A stretch of DNA of 64,000 bases from JAJDXO01 sp965221855 (GCA_965221855.1 CBDCSV010000001.1:186001-250000); one strand, 5' to 3'. Shown: positions 25,582 through 34,297, counted from the first letter of the stretch. Notes: generated by a model not told the origin, from the letters alone. Program-made: numbers and translations.

Positions 25582-26343
25582 TCAGTCGTCACTGGAGTAG
25601 GTTTCGGGCTGCCATGTGATCAGCCGCCGGAGGAGGAGATCGATGGCGAAGTAGAGGGTGACCGCCATGACCGCGAGGACGAAAAGCGCCGCGAACATGG
25701 TATCGGTTTCGGACCGGGCATTGGCATGGATCATCAGGGCGCCGAGACCCGATGACGCGCCGACCCATTCGCCGACGACCGCGCCGATGGGCGCGACGGC
25801 GGCGGCAATTCGAATGCCGGAGGCGAAGGCCGGCATGGCCATGGGCAGCCGGACATGGCGCAGGACGGCGAAGCGGCCGGCGCCCATGGTCCGGGCCATG
25901 TCGAGCAGGCCGGGCTCGGTTCGGCGCAGCCCGTCATAGAGCGCGGCCGTAACCGGGAAGAAAATGATCAAGGTCGCCATCGCCACCTTGGAGCCGATCC
26001 CGAAGCCGAGCCACAGCACCAAGATCGGGGCGAGGGCGAAGACGGGAATCGCCTGGCTGACGACCAGCACCGGGAACAGCCAGCGCCGGACGGGTACGAA
26101 GAAACTCATGGCGATGCCGCTGGCCGCGCCGAGCAGCACGCCCAAGAGAAGGCCGAGGGCGATCTCGATGAAGGTGACGCCGGCATGGCCGGCCAGGAGG
26201 CGGGCGTCTTCGACGATGGCGAGAAGCACCGAGTAGGGCGCCGGCAGGATAAAGGTGGGGACGCCGCTGAGCGAGACGACCGCCTGCCAGACCGCAACCA
26301 GTCCGGCGCAAATGACGACGGGGCGCAGATAAGACAGGCTCAT
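25582..26343 (-). CDS. thiX: thiamine-precursor ABC transporter, permease
   Basis: The 253-residue inner-membrane permease has six helices. The cytoplasmic coupling loop DGLRRTEPGLLDMARTMGAGRFAVLRHVRLPMAMP matches the EAA motif of the BPD_transp_1 family. Its start overlaps the ATPase stop (ATGA). It works with thiY and the ATPase. Confidence 0.9.
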   Translation of the reverse strand: MSLSYLRPVVICAGLVAVWQAVVSLSGVPTFILPAPYSVLLAIVEDARLLAGHAGVTFIEIALGLLLGVLLGAASGIAMSFFVPVRRWLFPVLVVSQAIPVFALAPILVLWLGFGIGSKVAMATLIIFFPVTAALYDGLRRTEPGLLDMARTMGAGRFAVLRHVRLPMAMPAFASGIRIAAAVAPIGAVVGEWVGASSGLGALMIHANARSETDTMFAALFVLAVMAVTLYFAIDLLLRRLITWQPETYSSDD

Positions 26344-27101
26344 CCGCCGCCCTCCGCCAACTCCCGGAGCAGACGGGCCTGCCCGCCGAGGACATCCGGC
26401 GCGCCGGCTTCCCGAGGGGGGCGGCCCGCGGGCTCCAGCGGCGGCCCCAGGCCGGCGGGCGAGCCGTTCATCACGAAAATGCGGTCGCCGAGGCGAAGCG
26501 CCTCCAAGGGATCGTGTGTGACCAGCAGCACGGTGCGGTCGGCCAGCAGCCGCACCGCCAGGTCCTGAAGCTTCAGGCGGGTGATCGCATCCAGCGCGGA
26601 GAACGGCTCGTCCATCAGGACGATGGGCCGGTCCTCCATCAGGGTCCGCACCAGCGCGACCCGCTGACGCATGCCGCCGGAGAGTTCGTCCGGCATGGCG
26701 TTCGCGGCCTCGCCGACGCCCGCCGCTTCGAGCAATGCGCCGGCCCGGTCCAGGTCAACCGCCTCGCCCCGCAGCCGGGCCCCCAGCGTGGCGTTGCCGA
26801 CGACGTTCAGCCAGGGCAGCAGGAAGTCGCGTTGGGCCATGTAGGCCACCCGGCCGGCCGTGGCCGAACCGTCGCCGCATCGCACCGCCGCGCCGTCGCC
26901 GCCGGAAATCAGTCCGGCGATCATCCTGAGCAGGCTCGATTTGCCGACTCCGCTGGGGCCGAGGATGCAGGTCCACCGGCCGGCTTCGAGGACGAGGTTC
27001 AACCCGTCGAAAAGCGGGCGGGCGCCGTACGCGAATCGCGCATTGCTCACCTCGATGGAGGGAGCGTTCAGGGCTTGGCCAAGGGTTCCGTTCGTAGGCA
27101 C
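26340..27101 (-). CDS. thiZ: thiamine-precursor ABC transporter, ATP-binding protein
   Basis: The 253-residue ATPase has Walker A LGPSGVGKSSLL (about residues 49-60), signature LSGGMRQRVALVR, Walker B RPIVLMDEPFSALD and the switch His in LVTHDPLEAL. The start is GTG at 27101. GGAGGG, in the 3' arm of the TPP aptamer, lies 12 bases upstream and is the only plausible ribosome binding site. It is the first gene of the operon. Confidence 0.88.
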   Translation of the reverse strand: MPTNGTLGQALNAPSIEVSNARFAYGARPLFDGLNLVLEAGRWTCILGPSGVGKSSLLRMIAGLISGGDGAAVRCGDGSATAGRVAYMAQRDFLLPWLNVVGNATLGARLRGEAVDLDRAGALLEAAGVGEAANAMPDELSGGMRQRVALVRTLMEDRPIVLMDEPFSALDAITRLKLQDLAVRLLADRTVLLVTHDPLEALRLGDRIFVMNGSPAGLGPPLEPAGRPPREAGAPDVLGGQARLLRELAEGGG

Positions 27102-27106
27102 GGGTC

Positions 27107-27196
27107 AGCTTGTCCCTCCGCCGGTGCTAACCGGATCAGGTTCTGGGGTCGTCTCGGTACGAGACCTCTCAGCCGGGATGGCTCCCCCCAGTGACC
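27107..27196 (-). promoter_or_regulatory. TPP (THI-box) riboswitch upstream of thiZXY
   Basis: Read on the minus strand it contains GGCTGAGAGG (27174-27165), a variable stem, then GAACCTGATCCGGTTAGCAC and GGCGGAGGGA. These are the conserved THI-box parts in the right order and spacing. The 3' arm holds GGAGGG, which is also the likely ribosome binding site of the following GTG. TPP binding would therefore hide it, which suggests translational repression when thiamine pyrophosphate is plentiful. Confidence 0.95.
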
Positions 27197-27248
27197 AGCG
27201 CCACTATGCAAATGGGGCCGGGGCGGTTCAAGCGCTATATTTGAAGTT

Positions 27249-27410
27249 CCCCCTCACCCAGCTACGGCTAGGCTCGGCGTTCGCCTCGCCAACCCTCCGC
27301 ATCCCTCTCCCCCCTTCGGGGGGCGAGGGTTGGGGAGTAGTCCCCTCTCCCCCTTCTTCAGGGGGAGAGGGTCAGGGTGAGGGGGTCACAAGAAAAATAA
27401 GAGTGAGGGG
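27249..27410. repeat. CCCTCACC/CTCTCCCCC extragenic palindromic repeat R2, copy 1
   Basis: This is low-complexity, hairpin-forming DNA: CCCTCACCCAGCTACGGCTA, then CTCTCCCCCCTTCGGGGGG, then CCCTCTCCCCC-ttcttca-GGGGGAGAGGG, ending in GGTGAGGGGGTC. Related copies are at 29349-29520, about 30410-30432 and 32605-32695. All lie between genes. The 11-bp perfect stem may also act as a transcription stop. Confidence 0.8.
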
Positions 27411-27518
27411 GTCATAATAGATGAGGGCGAGGGAGCGTTTGGACCCCATTCGCGATTGCGCAACCGGCGGCAGATGTTAGTTTTTGCGCGATCCAACCTT
27501 TCGGCGGGAGAATGAGGA

Positions 27519-27929
27519 ATGGCGAATTATACGGGCGGCTGCCTCTGCGGCGCGGTCAGGTACGAAGTCGACGGCGAGCCGCTCCGGGCGGCCAACTGTC
27601 ATTGTGTCGATTGCCGCCGGGTCACGGGATCGCAGTTCGTGACCAACGTGTTCTTCCAAGTGGACGATCTGGCGGTGGTGAAGGGCGAACCGAAGGCCTA
27701 CCGGCACACCGCCGACAGCGGCAATGCGATGACCAAATGGTTCTGCGCCGAGTGCGGCTCTCAATTGTTCGGCCAGAGCGCCGGAAACACGGCCGTCAAG
27801 AGCGTCAAGCTCGGCAGCCTGGACGACGTGAAGGACATCAGGCCGGAGATCGACATCTTCCTGGACAGCGCCGTGCCGTTCGCCGATCCGCCGGACTACA
27901 CCAGCCATTTCGCCCGCGGGCCGCAATAA
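27519..27929 (+). CDS. GFA/CENP-V-fold zinc protein
   Basis: The 136-residue protein has the metal sites of the glutathione-dependent formaldehyde-activating enzyme fold: GGCLCGAVRY (Cys8, Cys10), NCHCVDCRRVTG (Cys27, Cys29, Cys32) and WFCAECGSQLF (Cys76, Cys79). Members bind two zinc ions; most have no known reaction, and true formaldehyde activation has been questioned. The start ATG has GGCGGGAGAATGAGGA upstream. It begins a three-gene plus-strand cluster with DUF192 and TRAP-like genes. Confidence 0.85.
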   Translation: MANYTGGCLCGAVRYEVDGEPLRAANCHCVDCRRVTGSQFVTNVFFQVDDLAVVKGEPKAYRHTADSGNAMTKWFCAECGSQLFGQSAGNTAVKSVKLGSLDDVKDIRPEIDIFLDSAVPFADPPDYTSHFARGPQ

Positions 27930-27945
27930 GGGGATCGTGGGCCCG

Positions 27946-28413
27946 ATGCTCTCCCGCAGGGGTTTTCTTCTGGCGGCCGGCGCCGTTCTGGCGGTGGCGG
28001 CCGGCCAAAAGGCGCCAAGGGCGCAAACATTCGCCAAGTCGAAACTGACCATCGTCACCGCGAAGGGCCGCTTTCTGTTCGACGTCGAAATGGCCGTAAC
28101 CCCCAGGCAGCACGCCCGCGGCCTGATGTTCCGGCGAAAGCTCGCGCCCGACGCCGGTATGCTGTTCGACTACAAGGTTCCCCAGCGCATCACCATGTGG
28201 ATGAAGAACACCTATATCCCGCTGGACATGCTGTTCATCGGTCCCGGCGGCCGGATCGTCAAAATCGCCGAGCGGACGGTGCCCCGGTCCCTGGCCACGA
28301 TCTCGTCGGACGGCGATGCGCGGGCCGTTTTGGAGGTCAACGGCGGCACCGCCCGGCGCCTCGGCATCCGGCCCGGCGATACCGTTCTGCATCCCATTTT
28401 TTCCAACGGCTAG
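27946..28413 (+). CDS. DUF192 family secreted protein
   Basis: The product is about 155 residues with a signal peptide at residues 1-28 containing SRRGFLLAAGAV, which resembles a twin-arginine signal. The mature part carries the DUF192 hallmarks ARGLMFRRKLAPDAGMLFDY and MWMKNTYIPLDMLFI and ends in VLEVNGGTARRLGIRPGD. The function of the family is not established. A GTG nine bases upstream (27937) is in frame; the ATG fits the signal peptide better. Confidence 0.85.
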   Translation: MLSRRGFLLAAGAVLAVAAGQKAPRAQTFAKSKLTIVTAKGRFLFDVEMAVTPRQHARGLMFRRKLAPDAGMLFDYKVPQRITMWMKNTYIPLDMLFIGPGGRIVKIAERTVPRSLATISSDGDARAVLEVNGGTARRLGIRPGDTVLHPIFSNG

Positions 28414-28422
28414 GCGAACCCG

Positions 28423-29346
28423 ATGGTGACGAATCCCATTCAACTTCGTTTCGGCGGCTATGGCCCGCCGACGACCACTCATTCCCGCGGCCTGAAATTC
28501 ATCGGCGACAGGCTGGAGCGGCAGTTTCCCGGCGAGGTGGAAGTCAAATACGTCTGGAACGTCATGGACCTCGGATATCTCGGCAAGGACACCCTGTGGT
28601 TGGCCGAGCACGGAATCCTGACCATGGTGTATCAGTCGACGAGCTACCTGACGGACCGGGTTCCGGAGTTGGGGTTCGCGGATCTTCCGTTCCTGTTCGC
28701 CACCAACGAAGAAGCCCGCGCCGCCATGGACGGCGCGTTGGGCGCCTACCTGACGCGCAAGACCGAGGAGCGGATTTCCTATCGCGTCATGGGCTATTTC
28801 GAGAACGGGTTCCGGCACATCTCCAACCGGCTTCGCCCCATCCGGACGCCCGGGGACATGGCCGGAATGAAAATCCGCGTTCTGCCCAGCATGATCCATG
28901 CCCGGACGTTCGAGCTGCTCGGCGCGGAGCCGCGCCGCATCGACCTGACCGAGGCCATCGCGGGCGTCGCCGACGGCACACTGGACGCACAGGAAAACCC
29001 GTTCGCCAACACGGTGACTTACGGCGTCCCCGAATTCCATCCCTATCACACGGAATCCGCCCATTTCTATTTGTCGCGGGGTCTGTTCGCCAACCGGGAC
29101 GCGGTCGACGGGCTGCCCGAGGACATCCGAGACGCGTTTCGCGCCGCCGTGGCGGAAGCCGTCCCGTTCCAGCGCGACTTGGCGGTGGAAGAGGAGTTGC
29201 TGGCCAGGAAGAAAATCGAGGAGGCCGGCGGAGAGATCATCCGGCTGTCCGATAAGGAACGCCGGGCATTCCGGGACGCCGTCGCGCCGCTCCACGACGA
29301 GGTCCGGCAGGAACTGGGAGACGAGGCGTTCGACCTTCTCCCCTGA
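28423..29346 (+). CDS. TRAP-type substrate-binding protein without signal peptide
   Basis: The 307-residue protein has the DctP fold: GRxLxPIRTPxDMxGMKIRVLPSM-type text at about 130-150, then IDLTEAIAGVADGTLDAQENPFANTV. It begins directly with the first beta strand (IQLRFGGYGPPTTTHSRG), so no signal peptide is encoded, and no TRAP permease genes are nearby. The start cannot be moved upstream because the DUF192 gene ends 10 bases before. It may be a cytoplasmic ligand-binding protein derived from a TRAP system. Confidence 0.78.
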   Translation: MVTNPIQLRFGGYGPPTTTHSRGLKFIGDRLERQFPGEVEVKYVWNVMDLGYLGKDTLWLAEHGILTMVYQSTSYLTDRVPELGFADLPFLFATNEEARAAMDGALGAYLTRKTEERISYRVMGYFENGFRHISNRLRPIRTPGDMAGMKIRVLPSMIHARTFELLGAEPRRIDLTEAIAGVADGTLDAQENPFANTVTYGVPEFHPYHTESAHFYLSRGLFANRDAVDGLPEDIRDAFRAAVAEAVPFQRDLAVEEELLARKKIEEAGGEIIRLSDKERRAFRDAVAPLHDEVRQELGDEAFDLLP

Positions 29347-29348
29347 GA

Positions 29349-29520
29349 ATTTTTCCCTCTCCCCCTTCTCAGAATAGTCCCCTCTCCCCCTTTTTCAGGG
29401 GGAGAGGGTTAGGGTGAGGGGGTCGGAATTTCCATATCACCCTCACCCAGCTACGGCTAAGCTCAGCTGACGCTTCGCAAAGCCTTCGCAACCCTCTCCC
29501 TCAGGGAGGGAGAGGGGCAG
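29349..29520. repeat. extragenic palindromic repeat R2, copy 2
   Basis: It contains CCCTCTCCCCC-tttttca-GGGGGAGAGGG, a perfect 11-bp stem, then GGTGAGGGGGTCGG and CACCCTCACCCAGCTACGGC as in copy 1, and CCCTCTCCCTCAGGGAGGG. The end of the O-methyltransferase gene lies inside it. Confidence 0.8.
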
Positions 29521-30187
29521 GTGGCCGTTTGACGCACACGGTCAGGCCGTCATCGAGGGGCAGCATGCCGGCCCAAATCCGTTCGTCCCTGCCCAGCTTC
29601 TCGTTGAGGGCCTTCAGCGCCGCGGTCGATTTCCGGTCGTCGCCGGGGTCGAGGACGGCGCCGCCCCACAGCATGTTGTCCAGGACGATGACGCCGGCGT
29701 CCCGGACGAGGGTCAGGCAGGCTTCGAAATAGGCGTCGTAGTCCTTCTTGTTCGCATCGATGTAGGCGACGTCGAACGCGCCCGCCATTCCTTCGCCGAT
29801 CAGGGCGCGGAGCACATCCTTCGCCGGACCCGTTCGAGCGTCGATTTTCCCGCTGACCCCTGCCGCTTCCCAGTGGGGGCGGCCCACATGGACGTATTCC
29901 TCCGCCATGTCGATGGTCAGGACCGTCCCGTCGCCGGGGAGGGCCTCGGCCATCCAAAGGGTGGCGTATCCGGTGAAGGTGCCGACCTCGAGCACCCGTT
30001 CGGCCCGGGTCATCCGGCAGATCAGGGCCAGAAGCTGACCCTGTTCGGGAGCGCACGCCCAGCCCCGTTCGCGAAGCTTCCCCGTCGCCTCCCGAAGGGC
30101 GCGGACGTGCCCGCTCTCGCGGAGCGAGACCCGGCGAATGTATTCGAGCATGGGGGCCGTAACCGGCCGGGTGGAATCTCGGCTCAT
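29501..30187 (-). CDS. class I SAM-dependent O-methyltransferase (catechol/caffeoyl-CoA type)
   Basis: The product has 228 residues with the Methyltransf_3 pattern: VLEVGTFTGYATLWMAEALP (SAM motif I), AYIDANKKDYDAYFEACL (metal and substrate region) and VIVLDNMLWGG. Enzymes of this group methylate a catechol-type hydroxyl using a divalent metal. The ATG at 30187 has GAGAGGAA upstream. The last residues PAPLPP and the stop come from the repeat R2, so the native C-terminus was probably replaced or extended when the repeat arose. Confidence 0.85.
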   Translation of the reverse strand: MSRDSTRPVTAPMLEYIRRVSLRESGHVRALREATGKLRERGWACAPEQGQLLALICRMTRAERVLEVGTFTGYATLWMAEALPGDGTVLTIDMAEEYVHVGRPHWEAAGVSGKIDARTGPAKDVLRALIGEGMAGAFDVAYIDANKKDYDAYFEACLTLVRDAGVIVLDNMLWGGAVLDPGDDRKSTAALKALNEKLGRDERIWAGMLPLDDGLTVCVKRPPAPLPP

Positions 30188-30807
30188 GCCGGTTGGTTCC
30201 TCTCTCTGTCCCGACGGATTTGTCGCCCGCGCGCCCTCGAAACGCAAGGGAAGGATTTTCGGCGGATCGCGGAAGTGGATGCTGGGACGAGTCGGGCATG
30301 ACGGGTGATGCTGAATCAAAGAAGGCCGTCATGGCCAGGCGCCACTGGACCGGCTTTGCCGGCCAGCCGGCAAAGTGACCCGGCCATCCACGTGTGGCGG
30401 GCCTCTCCCCTTGAAGTAGGGGGAGAGGGGAAAAGTGCTCTCTCGACTTCCATTCCCCCCTTGCTCAGACCCCCGCGCGAGCTAAATGTATAGATCACTG
30501 CCGCTCCCACCGGGGCGGCGTTTTGCGTATTAGGGACGAGCTGTGCGTTTTTGTACGACCTTTTTGGTGCGTTACCTCCCGAACGGGTGACACTAAATGT
30601 CTATTAATGTCCATGAATGACTATTACAACGAAAACGGCCCAATTGGAACATATTTATAAATCATGGAATTTCAACACCTTGCCGTTATGCATAAATTGC
30701 ATGGCTCGCACCGTTCGCAGCCCTCGCCACATCGCGCTCGACACCGTACTCGCCTGCGCCGGGCGGGCGCATTATGATCATGCTCAATAATTAGGGGAGG
30801 GAGCCCA
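30188..30807. other. 620-bp intergenic region with a repeat fragment and an AT-rich part
   Basis: The left part (about 30300-30440) holds hairpin-rich noncoding DNA, including CTCTCCCCTTGAAGTAGGGG, a remnant of repeat R2. The right part (30530-30700) is clearly AT-rich for this genome, with ACATATTTATAAATCATGG and several ATGxxTATTAATG-like stretches, and probably contains the promoter and operators of the ThDP enzyme gene. No convincing gene was seen. Confidence 0.5.
30500..30524 (+). terminator. possible intrinsic terminator
   Basis: GCCGCTCC-cacc-GGGGCGGC makes an 8-bp stem with one G-U pair, followed by G and four T. No plus-strand gene directly precedes it, so its role is unclear. Confidence 0.3.
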
Positions 30808-32580
30808 TTGGACAGGAAAAGCCCGCCGGGAATCGACCCGTCGCTGCTCAACAAACCGCTCTTCGGGAGCGACCTCATCGCGTCGGCCCTGCGCGAGCAG
30901 GAATTCCCTTATGTGTGCCTGAACCCCGGCGCCAGCTATCGCGGACTGCACGACTCCATCGTGAATTTCCTCGGCAACGCCACGCCGGAAATGGCGCTGG
31001 TTCTGCACGAGGAACATGCGGTCTCCATCGCCCACGGCTATGCCCGGGTCGCGGAGCGGCCGTTGGCGGTCATCGTCCACTCGAACGTCGGGCTGATGCA
31101 CGCTTCCATGAGCATCTTCAACGCCTGGTGCGACCGGTTGCCCATGGTCATTCTCGGCGCGACCGGGCCGGTCGACGCGGCCATCCGCCGGCCCTATATC
31201 GACTGGATTCATACCGCGGCCGACCAGGGCGCATTGGTCCGCAACTACACCAAGTGGGATGACCAGCCGGGCTCGCCGGCGGCGGCGGTCGAAGCGATCC
31301 GGCGCGGCGCCCAGATCGCCATGACACCCCCCCGCGGGCCGGTCTACATCAACCTCGATGCGGCGGTGCAGGAAATGCCCCTGGAGGCGTGGCCCGAACT
31401 GGAGGACGTTTCGCGGTTCGCGCCGCCGCCGCCGCCCGGCGCGCCCGAGGACGCGCTCGAGGCCGCGGCGGAACTGCTACGCGCCGCCGAATCTCCCCTC
31501 ATCCTCGCCGGCCGTTCGTCCCGAAGCCGGGCGGATTGGGACAAACGGATCGAACTCGCCGAGGCGGTTGGCGCCCGGGTGCTGACCAGCAGCTGGACCC
31601 CAAGCGCCTTTCCGACCGAGCATCCGCTGCATGTGGCGACCACCAATTTCTTCCCGACGCCGGCGGCGCGGGAGGCCCACGAAGCCGCGGACGTGGTCTT
31701 GAGTCTCGACTGGAACGACCTCGGCGGCACGCTCCGCAACGTCTGGGGGGAAGACGTCCGGCCGAAGGTGATCAGCGCCAGTATGGATTTTCATGTCCAT
31801 CGCGGCTGGTCCATGGACTACCAAGCGCTGCCGGCCGTCGACATCGGCATCCCGACGACGCCCGAGGCCGCGGTCGATGGGTTGCTGCCCCGGGTGCGGG
31901 GCGCCGGGAAGGCCCGGCCGCCGGCGGTCGAAAAGCCGCCCCTGGCGGACATACCGGGTTCGGGCCCCATCGGCATCCGCGAGTTCGCCGCCGTTTGGCG
32001 GAGCGTCGCCGACGGCCAAAAAATTTCGGTGACCACGCTGCCCATCAGCTGGCCAACCGACGCCATCCACGCCGACCACCCGCTGGCCTATATGGGCAAT
32101 ATCGGCGGCGGCGGCCTGGGCGCCGGGCCCGGCGCCGCCATCGGGGCGGCCTTGGCGCTCAAGGAAATGGGATCGGACCGCCTGCCCGTCTCCATCATGG
32201 GAGACGGCGACTACCTGATGGGGGTCAACGCCCTGTGGACGGCGGCGCACATGGAAATTCCGGTGCTGATCATCGTCGACAACAACCGCTCCTATTTCAA
32301 CGACGAGATGCATCAGGAGAATGTCGCGAAGAAGCGGGAGCGGCCGCCGGAAAACCGCTGGATCGGCCAAAGGATCGACGACCCGCCGCCGGACCTCGCG
32401 GCCCTGGCCCGGGCGCAGGGGCTGGAGGCGGACGGCCCCATCGAGGACATCGCCGATCTGGCGGCCGCCATCGAGCGCGGCCTGGAGGCGGTCCGGTCCG
32501 GAAAACCCTATGTCCTGGACGTAGTCGCCCTCGGCGAGTACGTGACCACCCCGGTCCACGGCGGGCGAAAATCGGACTGA
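30808..32580 (+). CDS. thiamine-pyrophosphate-dependent enzyme (acetolactate synthase/benzoylformate decarboxylase superfamily), no. 1
   Basis: The 590-residue protein has three domains. The N-terminal PYR domain has catalytic Glu68 in LVLHEEHAVSIAHGYAR. A central domain runs from about 225 to 350. The C-terminal PP domain has the ThDP-Mg motif GDGDYLMG (about 466) to DNN (about 490-492). The start is TTG at 30808 behind GGGGAGGGAG. The reaction is unknown; the family decarboxylates or ligates 2-oxo acids. It stands alone on the plus strand, with noncoding repeat DNA on both sides. Confidence 0.87.
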   Translation: MDRKSPPGIDPSLLNKPLFGSDLIASALREQEFPYVCLNPGASYRGLHDSIVNFLGNATPEMALVLHEEHAVSIAHGYARVAERPLAVIVHSNVGLMHASMSIFNAWCDRLPMVILGATGPVDAAIRRPYIDWIHTAADQGALVRNYTKWDDQPGSPAAAVEAIRRGAQIAMTPPRGPVYINLDAAVQEMPLEAWPELEDVSRFAPPPPPGAPEDALEAAAELLRAAESPLILAGRSSRSRADWDKRIELAEAVGARVLTSSWTPSAFPTEHPLHVATTNFFPTPAAREAHEAADVVLSLDWNDLGGTLRNVWGEDVRPKVISASMDFHVHRGWSMDYQALPAVDIGIPTTPEAAVDGLLPRVRGAGKARPPAVEKPPLADIPGSGPIGIREFAAVWRSVADGQKISVTTLPISWPTDAIHADHPLAYMGNIGGGGLGAGPGAAIGAALALKEMGSDRLPVSIMGDGDYLMGVNALWTAAHMEIPVLIIVDNNRSYFNDEMHQENVAKKRERPPENRWIGQRIDDPPPDLAALARAQGLEADGPIEDIADLAAAIERGLEAVRSGKPYVLDVVALGEYVTTPVHGGRKSD

Positions 32581-32604
32581 AGCGTGATGATTCTATTGGG
32601 AAGC

Positions 32605-32695
32605 CCACCCCCTCACCCTGACCCTCTCCCCTTTCGAGGGGGAGAGGGGACAATAATTTAACCCTCGCCCCCTTCAGGGGGTGAGGGGGTGCGAT
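32605..32695. repeat. extragenic palindromic repeat R2, copy 3
   Basis: CCCCCTCACCCTGACC, then CCCTCTCCCC-tttcga-GGGGGAGAGGGG, then CCCTCGCCCCCTTCAGGGGG and GTGAGGGGG. It lies between two convergent genes, where the hairpin may separate their transcripts. Confidence 0.8.
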
Positions 32696-32716
32696 CTCAG
32701 CGCCCGCCGATGAGAT

Positions 32717-33451
32717 CTAGTCCCGCATCTTCGACGAGGAGTTGATCACCGCATGGATGTTCTTGGCGAACGCCACGGCGGAAGCCATATCCCGCCCATA
32801 GGCGTTCGACGCGAATTCCTTGACCGCGCGGACCGCGACGACGGGTTCCGACTTCATCTGGGCAATGAGCGCATCGACCGCATCGCCGAGTTCGGCATGG
32901 GGGACGATATTCTGGACGATTCCGAAAGCCTGCGCGGTCGCCGCGTCGATCTTGTCGGTGCTGTAGGTCAGATACATGGAGGCCTTGCGGGGCAGGCGGT
33001 CGATCAGGGCCGACATGACCATGGTCGGCATGATGTTGTGCTGCATCTCCGGGACCTGGAAGTCGGCCTTGTCCGATGCGATGGTGATGTCGCCGAGGGC
33101 CGCCAGCGCGCAGCCGAGCCCATAGGCGCCGCCCTGCACCACGCAGACCACGGGCGCCGGCGAATCCCGGAACGCCGCATAGGCATCGAAGACCACATCG
33201 AAGCCGCCCTTCATGTCGAGAGCTTCGGGCGGGGGGCCGCCCGGGCCGCCTCTTCCCATGGTCGCGCGCCCGAGACAGAAATCGTCGCCGGCGGTGCGAA
33301 AGACGATCGCGCGGGCATCGCCTGAAACCTCATTGACGCGGCGGGTCAGGTCGACGACTACCTCGTCCGACAGCCGGTTGCCGTCGCCGGAATTATCGAT
33401 CGTGAAGGTGACGACGTCGCCGTCGGTGTCCTGTTGAAGAATTTCGGCCAT
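32717..33451 (-). CDS. enoyl-CoA hydratase/isomerase family protein
   Basis: The 244-residue crotonase-fold protein has oxyanion-hole segments at GDDFCLGRA (about residues 55-63) and VVQGGAYGLGCALAALGDITIAS (about 100-122). The usual catalytic Glu positions after the second segment are not clear, so it may be a hydratase, isomerase or another crotonase-type enzyme. The ATG at 33451 begins MAEILQQDTDGDVV and gives normal length. A Gly/Pro-rich insert (RGGPGGPPPEAL) follows the first segment. Confidence 0.83.
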   Translation of the reverse strand: MAEILQQDTDGDVVTFTIDNSGDGNRLSDEVVVDLTRRVNEVSGDARAIVFRTAGDDFCLGRATMGRGGPGGPPPEALDMKGGFDVVFDAYAAFRDSPAPVVCVVQGGAYGLGCALAALGDITIASDKADFQVPEMQHNIMPTMVMSALIDRLPRKASMYLTYSTDKIDAATAQAFGIVQNIVPHAELGDAVDALIAQMKSEPVVAVRAVKEFASNAYGRDMASAVAFAKNIHAVINSSSKMRD

Positions 33452-33556
33452 CCTGAATCCCCTGGTGCAATTTCCGGAGCGCGCTCCATATTTCCCATTA
33501 AGCGGCATCAATCGGCGTTTGACCACCCCGGGGCGGAAACATAGAACCGGCGCCTG

Positions 33557-34297
33557 ATGGAGACCGTTCTTTCCCTGATCACGCTCGAGAACGCGGCCGT
33601 CGTCGCCATCATCGTGGCCGGCGGTTTCGTTCGCGGTTATACGGGTTTCGGTTCCGGGCTGGTGATGGCGCCGCTGCTGACCCTTTTCTGGGGTCCGGTG
33701 GAAGCCGTGGCGACGACGGTCGGCCTGGGTGCGGTCGCGTCGGTGCAGGTGGTGCCCGGAGGCGCCCGCCAATGCGATTGGCGGACCATGGCGCCCATGT
33801 CGTTGGCCGCCCTGCTGTTCGTCCCCGTGGGCACCTTCATGCTGGTCTCGCTGAACCCCGAGATCGTCAAGAACATCATTGCGGCGATCGTGCTGTTCGT
33901 CACCGCCATCAGCCTCAGGGGATGGACATACAGGGGGCCCGCCGGTCCGGTCCCCGCCTTCTTGGCCAGCAGCGTCGCCTCATTGGTCAACGGCATCGCC
34001 GCCGTCGGCGGTCCGGCCAGCGTCATGTATTTGATGTCGCTCCCCAATCACGCGGAGCGGCACCGGGCCAATATCATCATCATTACGTCGGTGATCGGGT
34101 GGCTGGTGCTGTTCTGTATGGTCATTGCCGGCGCCGTGAGCCAGGGGACCGTGATCAAGGTGGCACTCCTTATCCTCCCCAATATGTGCGGCGTCTGGGC
34201 GGGCTCGAAGACGTTTGCGCTGTTGCCGGGCCGGGTCTTCCGGGTGATCATTCTGTGGATGCTGGTCGCTGTCAGCGTCGCGATCCTGGTCACCTAG
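33557..34297 (+). CDS. TauE/SafE family membrane transporter
   Basis: The 246-residue protein has about eight membrane helices and the TauE/DUF81 pattern: FVRGYTGFGSGLVMAPLLTLFWGP in the first repeat and SSVASLVNGIAAVGGPASVMYLMS in the second. The family exports sulfite, sulfonates or other organic anions. The stop TAG consists of the IS target TA plus the first G of the type A element. Before insertion it would have ended in the same CTAG that ends the convergent acyl-CoA dehydrogenase gene. Confidence 0.85.
   Translation: METVLSLITLENAAVVAIIVAGGFVRGYTGFGSGLVMAPLLTLFWGPVEAVATTVGLGAVASVQVVPGGARQCDWRTMAPMSLAALLFVPVGTFMLVSLNPEIVKNIIAAIVLFVTAISLRGWTYRGPAGPVPAFLASSVASLVNGIAAVGGPASVMYLMSLPNHAERHRANIIIITSVIGWLVLFCMVIAGAVSQGTVIKVALLILPNMCGVWAGSKTFALLPGRVFRVIILWMLVAVSVAILVT

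Noticed and set aside
27249..32695. Repeats R2 considered as a CRISPR array
   Set aside because: Units are irregularly spaced by whole genes, are palindromic and vary in length. No spacers or cas genes are present.
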